Numbered from the stretch's first letter, positions 16,467-25,544 are shown. The stretch is 64,000 nucleotides of DNA from Sphingobacteriales bacterium 44-61 (GCA_001898405.1 MKTW01000001.1:806001-870000), one strand, 5' to 3'. Notes: a model not told the origin generated them from the sequence alone. Program-made: numbers and translations.

Positions 16467-16579
16467 TTTGCATCATTTTTGCTTGAAGCGTACCTTGTCA
16501 AACAATCGTTAAAGCATCAACCCTTGAAAATAAAAAATCCAATACCTCCGTTTTCATCCGGGAGGGTAAAGCAGTAAAA

Positions 16580-17146
16580 ATGAAAACCGTTGTCGTACTT
16601 ACTTCTGTATTGCTGGCCGGAGGCCTGATGACTGTAAATACACACAGTATAAAATCATCTTCATCTTCTTCATTCAAAAGAGCTGATGCAAGCGACGGCC
16701 CTGTAGGCAATATTTCTATCACCATTGATAAATCAGATTATGAATTGACGGTATACGATGAAAAAGGATGGTATGCCACCTACCCTGTTGTGTTTGGCAA
16801 CAACAGCCTGGAGGATAAAAAGATGGAAGGGGACAACAATACGCCTGAAGGAAACTTTAAAATAGTCAGTAAACGGATCCATGAAAAATGGTTCCGCTTC
16901 ATGGCAATAGATTATCCGACCAAAGAAAGCTGGGAAAAATTCAAGCGGAGAAAACAACGCGGAGAGATTCCTGCTTCAGCCAGTATCGGCGGCGCTATCG
17001 GCATACATGGCACCTGGCCCAATGAAGATTTTGTGATCGACAAATATAAAAACTGGACCATGGGTTGTATATCCATGAAGAAAAACGATGTGCTGGAAGT
17101 ATATGGATATACGCCGGTCGGGACCAGGATTACGATCAGAAGATAA
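16580..17146 (+). CDS. L,D-transpeptidase (YkuD family)
   Basis: This 188-residue exported protein has an N-terminal signal/anchor and a Ser-rich linker, then a YkuD domain with the catalytic signature H143 in IGIHGT and C163 in NWTMGCISM. Family members form or remodel 3-3 peptidoglycan crosslinks or attach proteins to the wall. A helical insertion (YPTKESWEKFKRRKQRGEIP) sits before the active site. It is monocistronic, bounded by terminators on both sides. Confidence 0.92.
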   Translation: MKTVVVLTSVLLAGGLMTVNTHSIKSSSSSSFKRADASDGPVGNISITIDKSDYELTVYDEKGWYATYPVVFGNNSLEDKKMEGDNNTPEGNFKIVSKRIHEKWFRFMAIDYPTKESWEKFKRRKQRGEIPASASIGGAIGIHGTWPNEDFVIDKYKNWTMGCISMKKNDVLEVYGYTPVGTRITIRR

Positions 17147-17156
17147 GATTCCATAA

Positions 17157-17193
17157 AAAAACCATACCGCAATGCAGTTGCGGTATGGTTTTT
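17157..17193. terminator. Bidirectional terminator between the L,D-transpeptidase and acs
   Basis: A perfect 16-bp arm pair with outer A/T tracts (AAAAACCATACCGCAA / TTGCGGTATGGTTTTT) and a five-base loop lies between convergent genes and carries T runs on both strands. Confidence 0.88.
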
Positions 17194-17263
17194 GATCACT
17201 CCAGACAACCAAAGGCATTCTGGAAAACCTTTTTAAAGCAGCAAATCCGGCTGCTTTATTTAT

Positions 17264-19198
17264 TTATAGCTTCCCGTTCTTTATTTCCTCTACTACTCCC
17301 GGATCGAGCAGGGTAGTAATATCTCCCAGGTTGGAGGTTTCTCCTTCAGCTATTTTCCTGAGTATGCGCCTCATGATCTTACCGCTGCGGGTTTTAGGCA
17401 GCCCGCTTACAAACTGGATCTTATCCGGTTTGGCTATCGGCCCGATGATGCGGGAAACTGTTTGAATAATATCCTGGCGGGTGCTTTGTTCATCTCCCCT
17501 CAAAGAGCTTACTATTACATAGGCATAGATACCCTGACCCTTGATATCATGCGGGTAGCCTACCACAGCGCTTTCCACCACGCTGGCGTGCATGTTGATC
17601 GCATTCTCCACCTCAGCCGTACCAATGCGGTGGCCGCTTACGTTCAACACATCATCTACCCTGCCGGTAATCCGGAAAAAGCCTTCATCATCCCTCAATG
17701 CTCCATCACCTGTGAAGTACATATTTTTATAGGTGCTGAAATAATTTGTTTTGAAACGCTCATGATCTCCGTAAGTCGTGCGTAAAATGCCCGGCCAGGG
17801 AGCTTTGATACACAGGTTGCCTTTATAAAGGCCATCAGCATCTTTCTCTGTGACCTCCTCTCCTTTTTCATCTACCAGCACAGGTTGCACACCCGGCATG
17901 GGAAGCGTGGCCCAGGAAGGCCTTGAAGGAGTAACACCTGCCAGGTTGGTGATCATTACACCGGCAGTTTCTGTTTGCCACCAGGTGTCGACGATCGGGC
18001 ATTTCTTTTTGCCGATATTATCATCATACCAGTGCCATGCTTCTTCATTGATCGGCTCACCCACTGTTCCCAGCACTTTCAATGAAGAAAGATCTTTTCC
18101 TTTCAGCGGGTCAAGGCCGAAGCCCATGAGACTGCGGATGGCAGTAGGTGCTGTATAAAGAATATCTACTTTGTATTTATCAACGATATCCCAGAAGCGG
18201 CCGGCATCGGGCCATGTAGGGATTCCTTCAAACATAATGGAAGTGGCACCGGCGCTCAGCGGGCCGTATACAATATAACTATGCCCGGTGATCCAGCCGA
18301 TATCTGCAGTGCAGAAATGAACCTGCCCGGGTTGGTATTGAAACGAATTGACGAAAGTATAATTCGTCCACACCATATATCCTCCGCTGGTATGCACTAC
18401 GCCCTTGGGCTTACCGGTGCTGCCGGATGTGTAAAGAATGAATAAGGGATCCTCTGCATCCATGGTTTCCATTTCGCCATAGCCTTCAGGCAGCTCAGCG
18501 CTTTCAGTTACTGCACGCATTTCATCTTCCCACCACACATCGCGGCCTTTGATCATGCTCACGGGTATGCGTGTACGCGTGTATACAATTACTTTTTTCA
18601 CCAGTTTATTTCCGATCAGCGCATCATCGATCACGCTTTTCAGCGGAATATCTTTTGCGCCTCTGAAAGCTCCATCGCAGGTGACAATGAATTCTGCCTT
18701 TGCATCTTCCAGCCTGTCGGCAATGCTTTGTGCAGAGAAGCCGCCAAAGATCACGCTATGGATAGCACCGATCCTTGCGCAGGCAAGCACTGCATAAGCG
18801 AGTTCAGGCACCATGCCCATATAGATACAAACACGGTCCCCTTTTTTCACACCGTTATTTTTCAGCACCTGGGCAAACTGGCAAACACGTTTGTGCAGCC
18901 GCTCATAAGTCACCACCCTTGTTCTCTCTTCAGGATTATTGGGTTCCCAGATGATGGCAGGTTTGTCTCCCAGCGTTGCCAGATGACGGTCAAGGCAATT
19001 CTCTGTAATATTCAGTTTTGCCCCGGCAAACCATTCGATCTTTGGTTCCCTGAAATCCCAGTTAAGTACTTTATCCCATTTTTTCTTCCAGGAAAAATGT
19101 TCAGCCACGCCGGCCCAGAATTTTTCGGGATCATCTACACTTTGCTGGTAAGCTTTCTTATATTCTTCAAATGTTTTAAGCTGGTAAGGATATGACAT
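17264..19198 (-). CDS. acs: Acetyl-coenzyme A synthetase
   Basis: Acs activates acetate to acetyl-CoA through acetyl-AMP. At 644 residues it has full family length. It shows the AMP-binding P-loop-like YTSGSTGKPKGVVHT, the acyl-pocket region GWITGHSYIVYGPL, DTWWQTETAG, the hinge block YFTGDGALRDDEG, and the C-terminal PKTRSGKIMRR with the lysine that is acetylated in regulated Acs enzymes. It diverges from an MFS transporter across about 125 bases. Confidence 0.96.
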   Translation of the reverse strand: MSYPYQLKTFEEYKKAYQQSVDDPEKFWAGVAEHFSWKKKWDKVLNWDFREPKIEWFAGAKLNITENCLDRHLATLGDKPAIIWEPNNPEERTRVVTYERLHKRVCQFAQVLKNNGVKKGDRVCIYMGMVPELAYAVLACARIGAIHSVIFGGFSAQSIADRLEDAKAEFIVTCDGAFRGAKDIPLKSVIDDALIGNKLVKKVIVYTRTRIPVSMIKGRDVWWEDEMRAVTESAELPEGYGEMETMDAEDPLFILYTSGSTGKPKGVVHTSGGYMVWTNYTFVNSFQYQPGQVHFCTADIGWITGHSYIVYGPLSAGATSIMFEGIPTWPDAGRFWDIVDKYKVDILYTAPTAIRSLMGFGLDPLKGKDLSSLKVLGTVGEPINEEAWHWYDDNIGKKKCPIVDTWWQTETAGVMITNLAGVTPSRPSWATLPMPGVQPVLVDEKGEEVTEKDADGLYKGNLCIKAPWPGILRTTYGDHERFKTNYFSTYKNMYFTGDGALRDDEGFFRITGRVDDVLNVSGHRIGTAEVENAINMHASVVESAVVGYPHDIKGQGIYAYVIVSSLRGDEQSTRQDIIQTVSRIIGPIAKPDKIQFVSGLPKTRSGKIMRRILRKIAEGETSNLGDITTLLDPGVVEEIKNGKL

Positions 19199-19323
19199 TA
19201 CGATCAGGTTGTTTTAAGTAGCTGAAAAATTGAAACGTAAATTTAAAATTTCATCGTGAAAGATGATCTAAAAAAATGCATCATTTTCAACATGATGGAT
19301 TATCTTTCTACCAACTTGTACAT

Positions 19324-20853
19324 ATGAACAGTTCATCATCCCGTGGTATCCGCAGCGTGATCGCTGCTTCTTCCGTAGGCACGCTTATCGAATGGTATGA
19401 CTTTTATATTTTCGGTATGCTGGCCAAAACCATCAGCACTCAATTCTTTCCTGAAGGAAATGCCACTGCAGCACTCCTGAGCACGCTTGCTATTTTTGCT
19501 GCCGGTTTTATTGTAAGGCCTTTTGGTGCATTGGTGTTTGGCCGCCTCGGTGATCTTATCGGCCGTAAATACACTTTCTTACTAACGCTTGTTTTGATGG
19601 GAGGCTCCACATTCCTGATCGGATTGGTGCCCGGTTATAAAACTATTGGCATTGCAGCGCCACTGCTGGTATTACTCCTTCGCTTATTGCAGGGTCTTGC
19701 ACTGGGTGGAGAATATGGCGGTGCCGCTACTTATGTAGCAGAGCATGCGCCAACAGGCAAAAGGGGGTATTATACCAGCTGGATACAAACTACGGCTACG
19801 CTCGGCCTGTTTGTGGCATTAGGTATTATTATGCTGGTGAAGTTGAACATGAGCGATGATGCGTTCAATGCTGAATGGGGCGGATGGCGTTATCCTTTCT
19901 GGATCTCTATCCTGCTTGTAGGTGTTTCAGTCTATATACGGCTTCGCATGCAGGAATCACCGCTTTTTTCCAAACTCAAGGCAGAAGGTAAAACATCAGC
20001 CAATCCATTAAAAGAGAGTTTCCGCCATAAAGCCAATTTCAAAATGGTATTGCTTGCCCTGTTTGGTGCAGCCATGGGTCAGGGTGTGATCTGGTATACC
20101 GGTCAGTTCTATGCGCAAAGTTTCCTGGAAACAAAATGTAATATCGGTTTTGAACAAAGCCGTACGATCATGTTATGGGGCATTGCATTCGCCACTCCGT
20201 TCTTTTTATTCTTCGGATGGCTGAGTGATAAAGTAGGCCGCAAATGGATCATGCTTGCAGGCATGCTGCTGGGTATTCTTACTTACCGTCCCATCTTCAA
20301 TTATTTTCTGCAGGCTACTGACAGCAAGAGTTGGCTGGCAGAAGAAGGAACGGCAACAATGCCGCCTGTGGTAAAAATGGAAGCTGTTAAAAACTCAACC
20401 GATTCTGTAGTACTGACTACTGCTTCATTCAGTCTTGCCGATGGAAGAAAATATACAGCCATTAAAACCGATACGTTGCGGCTGACATCAGCTTTTCTTG
20501 TGCCTGGCAAAACCTCTCTTATCAATAAAGAAGTATCGACTGGCATCTACTGGAAATTTGTGGGGCTGGTATTTCTGCTGATCGTGTACGTAACAATGGT
20601 GTATGGCCCTATTGCAGCTTTCCTGGTGGAATTGTTCCCGACGCGCATACGTTACACATCCATGTCGTTGCCTTATCATATCGGCAATGGTGTGTTTGGA
20701 GGGCTTGTACCATTCATTGGCTTATTGCTTACCACCACTTATCCTGCTGATCCGCTGGTAGGGTTATGGTACCCTATCGGTATTGCCTCCCTGTGCTTTA
20801 TTATCGGAGCAGTATATCTCAGCAACAAGATTGATGAAAATGTAGACGATTAA
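19324..20853 (+). CDS. MFS transporter of the metabolite:H+ symporter (MHS) type
   Basis: The protein is about 509 residues from ATG 19324; an in-frame reading from 19276 adds a polar N-terminus not seen in the family. It has 12 predicted TM helices, the MFS motif GRLGDLIGRKYTF after TM2, and a repeat of it (GWLSDKVGRKWIM). GTLIEWYDFYIFG in TM1 is characteristic of the MHS group that imports organic acids and osmolytes. An extracytoplasmic loop of about 75 residues (about 330-405) between late TM helices is longer than in classical MHS carriers. The 82-residue DUF6814 gene follows after 18 bases. Substrate unknown; acs across the promoter makes a carboxylate plausible. Confidence 0.87.
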   Translation: MNSSSSRGIRSVIAASSVGTLIEWYDFYIFGMLAKTISTQFFPEGNATAALLSTLAIFAAGFIVRPFGALVFGRLGDLIGRKYTFLLTLVLMGGSTFLIGLVPGYKTIGIAAPLLVLLLRLLQGLALGGEYGGAATYVAEHAPTGKRGYYTSWIQTTATLGLFVALGIIMLVKLNMSDDAFNAEWGGWRYPFWISILLVGVSVYIRLRMQESPLFSKLKAEGKTSANPLKESFRHKANFKMVLLALFGAAMGQGVIWYTGQFYAQSFLETKCNIGFEQSRTIMLWGIAFATPFFLFFGWLSDKVGRKWIMLAGMLLGILTYRPIFNYFLQATDSKSWLAEEGTATMPPVVKMEAVKNSTDSVVLTTASFSLADGRKYTAIKTDTLRLTSAFLVPGKTSLINKEVSTGIYWKFVGLVFLLIVYVTMVYGPIAAFLVELFPTRIRYTSMSLPYHIGNGVFGGLVPFIGLLLTTTYPADPLVGLWYPIGIASLCFIIGAVYLSNKIDENVDD

Positions 20854-20871
20854 AAAATTTAAATTTTTTTT

Positions 20872-21120
20872 ATGAAAAATATAAAAAAGATATTGGGCGT
20901 TTGCTGGCTTTTACTGGCGCCGGCGATCATATACATGTTGGTGCATGGGGCTGTAACCCATATTGATCCTACTGGAAATAAGGACATTAACAACCCCGTG
21001 ATATGGATCATCATCATTCTTATTTTCACTCCGGTAGCTATTGGCCTGATGATCTTTGGCGTCTATGCCCTGAAAGGAGAGTATAATAAATTGCCCGGAA
21101 AATCAGAAGATTTTGAATGA
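20872..21120 (+). CDS. Small two-TM protein, DUF6814-like, partner of the MFS transporter
   Basis: The 82-residue protein has two TM helices (about 9-28 and 43-67), a short conserved-looking loop (THIDPTGNKDINNP) between them and a short tail. Small proteins of this type commonly sit directly after MHS-type transporters in Bacteroidota, and here the gap is 18 bases. A role in assembling or tuning the transporter is inferred from context only. Confidence 0.75.
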   Translation: MKNIKKILGVCWLLLAPAIIYMLVHGAVTHIDPTGNKDINNPVIWIIIILIFTPVAIGLMIFGVYALKGEYNKLPGKSEDFE

Positions 21121-21218
21121 TCCGGGCTCTTCGGACTATAGATTTCCAAGTGCTATGTAAAAAAATTTGAAACCTTTTTTCTCTCTCGCTGTTTTACTAT
21201 ATTTTTACATTGGCCACA

Positions 21219-21605
21219 ATGAAAAAAGGACATACCATATACCAATTTAAACAACAGCTTATCAGCGTTTTAATGCTGGTGACGCTGCTTTGGCTTACGG
21301 TAAGCACTCCTTTTGTTTATGCGTCCCAAACGCAGTTGGCAAAACAACAGGCCTCTTTATCACCATCATCCCAGCATAATGATAGCAATGATGATGAGAA
21401 GACCTGCACTCCCCTTGGCAGCAACACTGCTGAAGAAAAAACCCATGGCAGCATCAACTCTCTTTCTGAAGAGTATCTGCATCTCGACAGTGAATTATTT
21501 CGTTTAGCTGAATTATCATTGAACCATACAAGATATCATACTGCATCAGAGTATGTAGCTTTTCATGGTGAATTGCTTTGTCCCCCACCTAATTACAGGG
21601 GATGA
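21219..21605 (+). CDS. Small membrane-anchored protein A of the carbonic anhydrase cluster
   Basis: The protein is 128 residues from ATG 21219; a TTG nine bases earlier is possible but unneeded. An N-terminal TM or signal (LMLVTLLWLTVSTPFVYAS) is followed by a polar low-complexity stretch and a C-terminal region with EEYLHLDSEL and YVAFHGELLCPPP. The later gene at 22701 shares these landmarks (LLWLTVS-x-PFV-x-AS, EYLH, AFHGEL-x2-PPP), so the two are paralogs flanking a carbonic anhydrase gene. Function unknown. Confidence 0.72.
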   Translation: MKKGHTIYQFKQQLISVLMLVTLLWLTVSTPFVYASQTQLAKQQASLSPSSQHNDSNDDEKTCTPLGSNTAEEKTHGSINSLSEEYLHLDSELFRLAELSLNHTRYHTASEYVAFHGELLCPPPNYRG

Positions 21606-21776
21606 TTTTCCGAATCCCGGCCTTATCTTAATGTCCATAATGTATATTACTATACATTCAGCGTGCCGTATTGAAAACGGTATGGATTGTTATAACCTTT
21701 GATTGTATACCTGTTGAAGCACTTGTGCCGGAATGGATCGATACCAGGTATTGTTTAATCAATTAACAAAGCAAAA

Positions 21777-22442
21777 ATGAGAACACATACAAAAGAATTT
21801 CAGCAAAATCTTACCCCAATAGATGCTTTTGAAGTATTAAAAGAAGGAAACAGGCGTTTCATCAATAACCTTAAACTCAACCGTGACCTGTTGCAGCAAA
21901 TGGATGAAACAGCAGGCGGACAATATCCTTTTGCCGTTACCCTGAGCTGTATGGACAGCCGCACGTCTATAGAACATATTTTTGACCAGGGCCTTGGCGA
22001 TATATTCAGTATCCGTATAGCAGGCAATGTAGTGAATGAAGATATTGTAGGCAGTATTGAATATGCCTGCAAGGTAGCAGGATCAAAACTGATCGTGGTA
22101 TTGGGGCATAGTAAATGCGGCGCTATCAAAGGCGCTTGCGATGCAGTGGAAATGGGCAGCCTTACCGGCTTGCTTGAAAAAGTAAAACCAGCCCTCGAAA
22201 AAACAGCAGCCGCTGCAAAAGAAACAACCAAAGAACAATATGCAGAAGTGGTAGCGCAGGCAAATGTGTTGGAGAGCATGAGAGAGATCCTTGAAAAAAG
22301 CGCTATCCTCCGCAATATGTATAATGAAGGGAAGATCGGCCTCGTAGGAGGCATGTATCATGTGGAGAACGGCCGGGTAAGTTTTATCCGTCAGTTGTTT
22401 GCAGAAGAAGCCGTTTTACAGGAAGAGAAAGCAAGCGCATAA
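21777..22442 (+). CDS. Beta-class carbonic anhydrase, first copy
   Basis: This 221-residue enzyme interconverts CO2 and bicarbonate. Zinc ligands are C58 (LSCMDSR), H111 and C114 (GHSKCGAI), with the Asp/Arg dyad in MDSR. There is no signal peptide, so it is cytoplasmic. It differs clearly from the second copy at 24772 (IEHIFDQGLGDIFSIRIAGN against VPANQITGTHPGEIFVHRN), so the two represent different beta-CA subgroups rather than a recent duplication. It sits between the two small paralogous proteins and upstream of the SulP gene. Confidence 0.94.
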   Translation: MRTHTKEFQQNLTPIDAFEVLKEGNRRFINNLKLNRDLLQQMDETAGGQYPFAVTLSCMDSRTSIEHIFDQGLGDIFSIRIAGNVVNEDIVGSIEYACKVAGSKLIVVLGHSKCGAIKGACDAVEMGSLTGLLEKVKPALEKTAAAAKETTKEQYAEVVAQANVLESMREILEKSAILRNMYNEGKIGLVGGMYHVENGRVSFIRQLFAEEAVLQEEKASA

Positions 22443-22548
22443 CTCAAACTTCAATAAGCAGGGAATTGTTTATTGTTTAAATAGTTCAAAAATGCTGGAG
22501 AGGTCGCTTTCAAGCGGTCAATCCCGTTTTTCTCAGAGTTGATTTTGC

Positions 22549-22577
22549 GGCCCTGCTTGTCTAGGCGGGGCCTTTTC
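22549..22577 (+). terminator. Possible terminator after the first carbonic anhydrase gene
   Basis: An imperfect stem (GGCCCTGC / GCGGGGCC) is followed by TTTTCTTC. It is about 105 bases beyond the stop. The rest of 22443-22700 shows nothing else I can name apart from the -7 element. Confidence 0.5.
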
Positions 22578-22684
22578 TTCACTTGAGAACTAAACTGTTT
22601 CACTCATTTAAAAAATAGTAATGGGTGTTTTGTAAACTTCATGTAAAGTTTTTAGAACACTCTATATAAACCATAGCGGTAGAT

Positions 22685-22692
22685 TACCTTTG
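22685..22692 (+). promoter_or_regulatory. Bacteroidota -7 element for small protein B
   Basis: TACCTTTG matches TAnnTTTG and ends eight bases before ATG 22701. The upstream -33 is not well defined. Confidence 0.45.
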
Positions 22693-22700
22693 TATAACTT

Positions 22701-23027
22701 ATGTCAACACACAGGAACATATTTATTTTCGCCAGCAGCATTTTAATGATGCTGATGCTTTTGTGGCTGACCGTAAGTGTACCCTTCGTAAATGCTTCCC
22801 GCCAGGAAAAAGCAAAGCAGGAACGAAAAATAAGCGCGTCTTCGCCATTGGCTGGAACAGAAGAAGAAAAAGTTCCTTCTTCTCCCAATACGCTCAACGA
22901 ATACCTTCATGAAAATGAAGAGTTGCAACATCCCAGCATCAATATAATTTTCACCTACAAATCGCAACAGCCGGACCTCTACCTGGCTTTTCATGGTGAA
23001 CTGGTCTTACCTCCGCCCAAAGCCTAA
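22701..23027 (+). CDS. Small membrane-anchored protein B of the carbonic anhydrase cluster
   Basis: This 108-residue paralog of the 21219 product has an N-terminal hydrophobic segment (LMMLMLLWLTVSVPFVNAS), a charged low-complexity middle (Lys/Glu/Ser/Pro), NEYLHENEELQ, and a C-terminal LYLAFHGELVLPPP. It has its own -7 element and lies 109 bases before the SulP gene. The pattern of anchor, spacer and fixed C-terminal motif suggests a small envelope protein whose C-terminus binds a partner. No family was recognised. Confidence 0.72.
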   Translation: MSTHRNIFIFASSILMMLMLLWLTVSVPFVNASRQEKAKQERKISASSPLAGTEEEKVPSSPNTLNEYLHENEELQHPSINIIFTYKSQQPDLYLAFHGELVLPPPKA

Positions 23028-23135
23028 GCTGTCTTCCCATTCTTTATTACGTAATTAATGATGTCCGCCATCAGGTGGCGGAGCTGATTTATTCAGCGTA
23101 AATCTGTATCTACTTTACATTTTAAAAAAGTTGTT

Positions 23136-24755
23136 ATGGCACCTCGTGCAAAAGATTATTTGAGAAATTTATCCAGCGATATTCCTTCATCGATAGTTGT
23201 ATTCCTTGTAGCGCTTCCTTTATGTTTGGGTGTGGCCCTTGCATCCAGTGCGCCATTGTTCAGCGGTATCATAGCCGGTATCGTTGGCGGTATCATTGTA
23301 GGCCTCGGCAGTAAATCACATTTGAGCGTTAGCGGCCCTGCGGCCGGTCTTACGGCCATTGTGGCTGCAGCCATTATTACCCTGCAATCATTTGAGGCCT
23401 TCCTGTTGGCTGTAGTGATCTGCGGCCTGTTTCAGGTGATCCTCGGTTTTTTAAAAGCTGGCGTGATCGGGGATTATGTTCCCAATAACGTTATTAAAGG
23501 AATGCTGGCCGCTATCGGTCTTATTCTTATACTGAATCAGTTCCCTCACCTGCTGGGTGATGATTCGCATTTCGAAACAGATGAAAGCGTGCCACAGGAT
23601 AAGGGGAATATCTTTTCCAATTTTGTCGGTGCTTTTGCGCATATCACACCAGTGGCTTTACTGATAGGCGGTGTTTGTCTTGCATTCTATTTTGTATGGG
23701 AAAAACTGGTGGCCGGTAAAAAAGGGTTTGTCAAAATGATCCCCGCCCCCTTGCTGGTAGTATTCATTGGTGTGGGGCTCAACTATATTTTCGTGGGCTC
23801 CGGGAATTCATTGCAAGGTGAGCACCTGGTAGTGATCCCGCAGGCATCTTCCGCCAGCGAGTTCTTTTCTTTCTTTCAGCAGCCAGACTGGAGCTTTCTT
23901 ACCAATCCGCAAATATGGATAACCGGTCTTACACTGGCATTGGTAGCCAGTCTTGAATCTCTGCTGAGCATTGAAGCGGTGGATGACCTCGATCCTCACC
24001 AGCGTGTAACGCCTACCAACCGTGAGCTGAAAGCACAGGGAGTAGGCAATATTGTATCCGGTCTTATCGGAGGTTTACCCATTACCAGCGTTATTGTCCG
24101 CTCTTCTGCAAATGTTAATTCAGGCGCTAAAACCAAAGTATCCACTATCTTGCATGGCACACTGCTTTTGCTTTGTGTGGCGTTTATCCCGGCTATATTG
24201 AACCTCATACCTAAATCTGCTTTAGCGGCTATATTGATCTTTACAGGCTATAAGCTTGCCAAGCCTTCTTTGTTCGTCAACTTTTACAAGAAGGGTTGGG
24301 ACTCTTTCCTGCCATTTGTCATCACCATTCTGGCTATCCTGCTTACCGATCTGCTGAAAGGTGTGATCATTGGTATTGGTGTAGGACTGTTCTTTGCATT
24401 CCGCAGCAATTTCAGGTCGGCCGTGTTTGTGGTAAATGATAACAATAAATACCTGTTCCGCCTCAGAAAGGACGTATCTTTTCTGAATAAGGCCATTATA
24501 AAGCGGAAGCTGGAAGAAGTGCCGGAAAACTCGTATGTGTTTATTGATACCACCCGCGCAGATTATATCGACCGCGATGTAGTGGAAACCATCGAAGATT
24601 TCATGATTGCGGCACCGCTTAAAAATATAGACGTGGAATTAAGAAAAAGCAAGATGAAAGACCAGGGCTTCCACGGCATCGTAACAGAAGACAATGGCAA
24701 TGGATTTGCTATTATCCGTACACATGATAAAGAACTTCAAAAAGTAATACACTAA
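23136..24755 (+). CDS. SulP-family anion transporter, probable bicarbonate transporter
   Basis: This is a 539-residue SLC26/SulP protein with 12-14 TM helices starting DIPSSIVVFLVALPLCLGVA, the family block GSKSHLSVSGPAAGLTAIV, and a C-terminal cytosolic STAS-like domain of about 95 residues (from about 440; VFIDTTRADYIDRDVVETIE). SulP proteins carry sulfate, chloride or bicarbonate. Two carbonic anhydrase genes flank it, the second only 16 bases downstream, which favours bicarbonate over sulfate. Substrate assignment is inference. Confidence 0.88.
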   Translation: MAPRAKDYLRNLSSDIPSSIVVFLVALPLCLGVALASSAPLFSGIIAGIVGGIIVGLGSKSHLSVSGPAAGLTAIVAAAIITLQSFEAFLLAVVICGLFQVILGFLKAGVIGDYVPNNVIKGMLAAIGLILILNQFPHLLGDDSHFETDESVPQDKGNIFSNFVGAFAHITPVALLIGGVCLAFYFVWEKLVAGKKGFVKMIPAPLLVVFIGVGLNYIFVGSGNSLQGEHLVVIPQASSASEFFSFFQQPDWSFLTNPQIWITGLTLALVASLESLLSIEAVDDLDPHQRVTPTNRELKAQGVGNIVSGLIGGLPITSVIVRSSANVNSGAKTKVSTILHGTLLLLCVAFIPAILNLIPKSALAAILIFTGYKLAKPSLFVNFYKKGWDSFLPFVITILAILLTDLLKGVIIGIGVGLFFAFRSNFRSAVFVVNDNNKYLFRLRKDVSFLNKAIIKRKLEEVPENSYVFIDTTRADYIDRDVVETIEDFMIAAPLKNIDVELRKSKMKDQGFHGIVTEDNGNGFAIIRTHDKELQKVIH

Positions 24756-24771
24756 CCTGATCTTTTAAACC

Positions 24772-25407
24772 ATGTATTCATACGACAGATTATTGCTTCA
24801 AAACAAAGCCTGGGCAGCGGAAATGCTGGCCGATGACCCGCATTTCTTCGAAAGGCTGGCTCAATTGCAAACGCCGGAATTCCTGTGGATCGGCTGCAGC
24901 GACAGCCGTGTGCCGGCCAACCAGATCACCGGCACCCATCCCGGGGAAATTTTTGTACACCGGAATGTGGCCAACCTTGTAGTGAACTCAGACCTTAATA
25001 TGCTGGCAGTGCTGGATTATGCCGTAAACCATTTAAAAGTAAAGCACGTTATCGTATGTGGCCATTACGGTTGTGGCGGTATACAGGCAGCAGCTTCACG
25101 CACAGATTACAAGCCTGTGTTGAATATGTGGCTGCGCAATATCAAGGACGTTTATTACAAACATGAGGAGGAGCTGAATGCCATACAGGATGAAGGTGAA
25201 CGCAATGACCGGCTCACTGAATTGAATGTGGTGGAACAGGTGAAGAATCTTTCCCGCAAATCCAGCATACAGCGTGCCTGGAAAGAAGATCAGCGTCCTG
25301 ATCTCCATGGCTGGGTATACAGCCTGAAAGACGGGCTTATCAAGTCTGTGTTCGAGATGAAAGCCGGCTCGGAAGTGGAGTCGGTGTATGAGCTTGATGA
25401 TCTCTGA
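24772..25407 (+). CDS. can: Beta-class carbonic anhydrase, second copy (Can/CynT type)
   Basis: This 211-residue protein resembles E. coli Can: zinc ligands C42 (IGCSDSRVP), H98 and C101 (CGHYGCGGI), with D44-R46 of the catalytic dyad. THPGEIFVHRNVANLV and the WVYSLKDGLI C-terminal strand are typical. It starts 16 bases after the SulP stop, so the two are co-transcribed. A 35-bp inverted repeat follows immediately after the stop. Confidence 0.94.
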   Translation: MYSYDRLLLQNKAWAAEMLADDPHFFERLAQLQTPEFLWIGCSDSRVPANQITGTHPGEIFVHRNVANLVVNSDLNMLAVLDYAVNHLKVKHVIVCGHYGCGGIQAAASRTDYKPVLNMWLRNIKDVYYKHEEELNAIQDEGERNDRLTELNVVEQVKNLSRKSSIQRAWKEDQRPDLHGWVYSLKDGLIKSVFEMKAGSEVESVYELDDL

Positions 25408-25411
25408 GGGG

Positions 25412-25507
25412 GTTGGCCGATGGCCGTTAATACGCAAGTCGGGGCCGGGGTGACAATGGCAAAGGAACTATTGGCCCCGACTTGCGTATTAACGGCCATC
25501 GGTCAAC
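25412..25507. repeat. 35-bp inverted repeat between can and gldA
   Basis: Arms 25412-25446 and 25473-25507 are complementary at 34 of 35 positions and enclose a 26-base loop. It is far longer than a terminator and lacks a T-tract. The right arm and its flanks resemble 59696-59750 (shared core CTTGCGT...CGGCCATCGG-n-CAACG), so this is a member of a dispersed family. It separates the carbonic anhydrase operon from the gldA promoter. Confidence 0.8.
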
Positions 25508-25536
25508 GGAACACCAATCATCTATCATCTTTTTTG

Positions 25537-25544
25537 TACGTTTG
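25537..25544 (+). promoter_or_regulatory. -7 element that fixes the gldA start
   Basis: TACGTTTG matches TAnnTTTG and ends four bases before ATG 25549. A longer in-frame reading would begin inside the inverted repeat upstream, so the promoter position supports the short form. Confidence 0.55.

Noticed and set aside
19276-19323. Extended start for the MFS transporter.
   Set aside because: The extra residues are polar and unlike the family N-terminus; ATG 19324 is followed by the usual short N-tail and TM1.
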